Shown here: in pieces, positions 5,746 to 7,665 of the stretch
How positions within the stretch are numbered: position 1 is the stretch's first letter
Layout of the letters: the number at the start of each line of letters is the position of its first letter
NCBI GenBank assembly: GCA_029555885.1
Contig: JAKPQT010000474.1
Location: 1-7,665 of the forward strand
DNA: 7,665 nt
Direction: 5' to 3'
Source of the DNA: Chloroflexota bacterium
Lineage (GTDB): Bacteria > Chloroflexota > Anaerolineae > CG2-30-64-16
Notes under the pieces: generated by a model
Seen by the model: only the letters and a program-made list of their open reading frames with translations
What the model was told of the DNA's origin: nothing
Database searches by the model: none
Made by a program: the position numbers and the translations under genes

Positions 5746-6846
5746 ATGGACGCCCGCGCACGACTCCTCACCGCGATCTCTAACGGAAAACCCGATCACC
5801 TGCCTGCGCAGGTCCACAACTGGATGCGCTACTACCTCGACACCTACCTCGGCGGCTGCGAGCCGTTCGAGGCCTATGATCGCTTCGGCATGGACCACGT
5901 CATCTACATGGCCCCCGAGTTCATCTGGGACGAGCGTGACTTGGCGAACTGGCAGACCGACCGCCGCGACCTGGGCACGGACGCCGACGGCAACCACCTG
6001 TGGGCCGCCACCATCACGACCCCCGAAGGCGAGCTGCACCACGCCGGCGCATACAACGCATTCACGCCCTGGGAGACCGAGTTCCTCATCAAGACCGAGC
6101 GCGACATGGAGCTGTTCGCCAAATATGCGCCCGTGCCCGTCCGCCTGGACCCTGCGCCGGTCATCGCGATGCAGGAGCGCCTGGGCAGCCGCGGCATCGT
6201 GCGTTCCTGGGCCTGGGGCTACGGGCAGGGCTCGCCGTGGCAGGATTTCTGCACGCTGGCCGACACGCAGACCGCCATCCTCTGGGGCATGGACAAGCCG
6301 GACTTCCTCCACTTCGCCCTCGACGCCATCCTGCAGAAGCGGCTGCGCTATGTCGAGATGCTCAAGGGCATCCCCATCGACCTCATCGAGGTCGGCGGCG
6401 GCGCAGGCTCGAACACGGTCATCAGCCCGAAGTTCTTCCGTGAGTTTTGCCTGCCGTATGACCGCATCCAGAATGCCGCGCTGCACGAGGCGGGCATGAA
6501 GATCGTGTATCACCTTTGCGGCGGGCTGATGCAGATGCTGGAGCTGGTGGTCCAGACCGGCGCCGACGGGCTGGAAACCATGACCCCGCCGAGCATGGGC
6601 GCGGACTGCGACCTTGCCGAGGCGGAGCGTCGCGTGGGTGACCGGCTGTTCTTTATTGGCGGGCTGGACCAGAACGCGTACTTCGAGAACGGGACGCCGG
6701 CGACGACGCGCGAGGCCGTCTTCCGGCTGCACGCGGCCTGCCCGAACGGCGGCTACATCTGCTGTCCTTCCGATCACTTCTTCTTTGGCGATCCGGCCAA
6801 CATCCAGGCGTTCGTCGATGCGGCCAGAGAGTGCCGCTACAACTGA
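5746..6846 (+). CDS. Uroporphyrinogen decarboxylase-superfamily protein, methyltransferase-like
   Basis: This 366-residue protein has the length and TIM-barrel pattern of the UroD superfamily, which contains HemE and the zinc-dependent methyltransferases MtaA, MtbA and CmuA that act with corrinoid proteins or coenzyme M. It has YHLCGG with His256 and Cys258, followed about 80 residues later by Cys339-Cys340 in GGYICCPSDHFFFG. That H-x-C...C arrangement matches the zinc-binding pattern of the methyltransferases. The MRQAGRY motif typical of HemE is absent, although NWMRYY (25-30) lies in a similar place. Other barrel signatures are IDLIEVGGGAG (211-221), SPKFFREFCLPY (227-238) and FFIGGLDQN (302-310). 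I infer a methyl transfer or related role rather than haem synthesis; the substrate is unknown. ATG 5746 is set by AAGGA seven bases upstream. It ends in a tandem TGA-TAA, 14 bases before the next gene, which is related and co-directional. Confidence 0.82.
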   Translation: MDARARLLTAISNGKPDHLPAQVHNWMRYYLDTYLGGCEPFEAYDRFGMDHVIYMAPEFIWDERDLANWQTDRRDLGTDADGNHLWAATITTPEGELHHAGAYNAFTPWETEFLIKTERDMELFAKYAPVPVRLDPAPVIAMQERLGSRGIVRSWAWGYGQGSPWQDFCTLADTQTAILWGMDKPDFLHFALDAILQKRLRYVEMLKGIPIDLIEVGGGAGSNTVISPKFFREFCLPYDRIQNAALHEAGMKIVYHLCGGLMQMLELVVQTGADGLETMTPPSMGADCDLAEAERRVGDRLFFIGGLDQNAYFENGTPATTREAVFRLHAACPNGGYICCPSDHFFFGDPANIQAFVDAARECRYN

Positions 6847-6860
6847 TAACGGAGCTGTGC

Positions 6861-7665
6861 ATGAACAGTCGAGAGCGTATCCGCGCGATTATCGCGCGCG
6901 AGCCGGCGGACCGCTGCGGGTTTTGGATGGGCAACCCCCATGCCGATACGTGGCCCATCTATCACAAATACTTCGGCACGGAGACTGAGCCAGAGCTGCG
7001 CCGCAAGCTGGGCGATGACCTGGTCTGGCTGTCGCCCGAGTTCTACAAGTCGACGTACCAGCACCCGGACGGACGCAAGCTGATCGACCTGCACTCGATG
7101 AAAAAGAGCCACGGCGAGGCCGGGCCGCTCGCTGCATGCGAGGACCCGCGTGAGGTCGAGGATTTCCCCTGGCCCGACCTGACCTATCTCAACTTCGACG
7201 AGTGCCTGGCCGACCTGCGTGCCGCTGGCGACGTCTACCGGGCGAGCGGGTTCTGGACGCCGTTCTACCATCACCTGATGGACTTGTTCGGCATGGAAAA
7301 CTACATGGTTAAGATGTATACGCATCCGGAGGTGGTGCAGGCCGCGACGGATCGCATCTGCAGCCTCTACTACGAGGCGAACGAGCGGTTTTTTGCGGCC
7401 GCGGGCGACCTGGTGGATGGGTTCTTTTTCGGCAACGACTTCGGCACGCAGCTCGACCTCATCTGCAGCCCCAAGCTGTTCGACCGGTTCATCATGCCGT
7501 GGTTCCGCCGCTTCACCGAGCAGGGCCACCGCCACGGCTACCAGGTCATCCTCCACTCGTGCGGTTCCATCTTCCGGGTCATCGACCGGCTCATCGACGC
7601 GGGGGTGGACTGCCTGCATCCGCTCCAGGCGCGGGCGCGCAACATGGATGCGGAGACGCTGGCGC
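6861..7665 (+). CDS. Second UroD-superfamily protein (3' end outside window)
   Basis: The frame is open from ATG 6861 to the window edge, giving 268 residues without a stop. GGAG at 6851-6854 lies six bases before the ATG. The N-terminus NSRERIRAIIAREPADRCGFWMG matches the start of UroD-like methyltransferases ('R.R...AL..EP.DR.P'). Further features are SPEFY (58-62), DGFFFGNDFGTQLDLICSPKLF (positions 186-207), the barrel strand VILHSCGSI with His232-x-Cys234, and GVDCLHPLQARARNMD (248-263). Family members run to roughly 330-400 residues, so about a fifth to a quarter is missing, including any distal third zinc ligand. It is a divergent paralogue of the preceding gene and very likely in the same operon. 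The Arg-containing HemE substrate motif is absent, so haem synthesis is unlikely. Confidence 0.82.
   Translation, partial: MNSRERIRAIIAREPADRCGFWMGNPHADTWPIYHKYFGTETEPELRRKLGDDLVWLSPEFYKSTYQHPDGRKLIDLHSMKKSHGEAGPLAACEDPREVEDFPWPDLTYLNFDECLADLRAAGDVYRASGFWTPFYHHLMDLFGMENYMVKMYTHPEVVQAATDRICSLYYEANERFFAAAGDLVDGFFFGNDFGTQLDLICSPKLFDRFIMPWFRRFTEQGHRHGYQVILHSCGSIFRVIDRLIDAGVDCLHPLQARARNMDAETLA

Noticed and set aside
5716..6777. A 353-codon minus-strand frame opposite the first UroD-family gene
   Set aside because: It is the antisense shadow of a gene with clear UroD motifs, and has an unnatural Arg/Val/Ala/Asp-rich composition and no good ribosome site.
6837..7619. A 260-codon minus-strand frame opposite the second UroD-family gene
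   Set aside because: The plus strand gives a coherent UroD-family protein with a Shine-Dalgarno and operon spacing; the minus frame is a composition artefact.

Overview
The window is GC-rich and densely coded. Its gene content (two tandem GlgC paralogues, a feoABC-type iron operon and tandem UroD-family proteins) and the style of the proteins suggest a Chloroflexota bacterium, perhaps of the Anaerolineae. That placement is an inference from family resemblance only; there is no rRNA or other marker here.

Layout, left to right. Positions 1-144 hold the last 47 codons of an unrecognised plus-strand gene. Next come two minus-strand genes in one operon, 12 bases apart and transcribed from about 2790 towards 238. 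The upstream one (1513-2772) is a glucose-1-phosphate adenylyltransferase with all the expected catalytic residues. The downstream one (238-1500) is a full-length paralogue in which three active-site residues are replaced (Arg to Ala, Lys to Glu, Tyr to Gln). This looks like a catalytic subunit paired with a degenerate, probably modulatory, subunit, as in plant large/small subunits or Firmicutes GlgC/GlgD, and it is the most interesting feature of the window.

Across a divergent intergenic region (2773-2963), which contains an AT-rich possible iron-regulator site, the plus strand carries feoA (2964-3224), feoB (3238-5334) and a small winged-helix protein with four cysteines resembling FeoC (5331-5597). 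Gaps of 13 bases and then a 4-base ATGA overlap indicate one operon for ferrous iron uptake.

From 5597 to 5702 lies a long imperfect palindromic repeat built from short GCAAAG/GCGAAG-like units. A perfect TATAAT box sits just past its right edge. This probable promoter serves two tandem UroD-superfamily genes (5746-6846 and 6861 to beyond the window end). They resemble corrinoid-linked methyltransferases more than the haem enzyme HemE. No corrinoid protein is visible in the window, so their substrate cannot be named.
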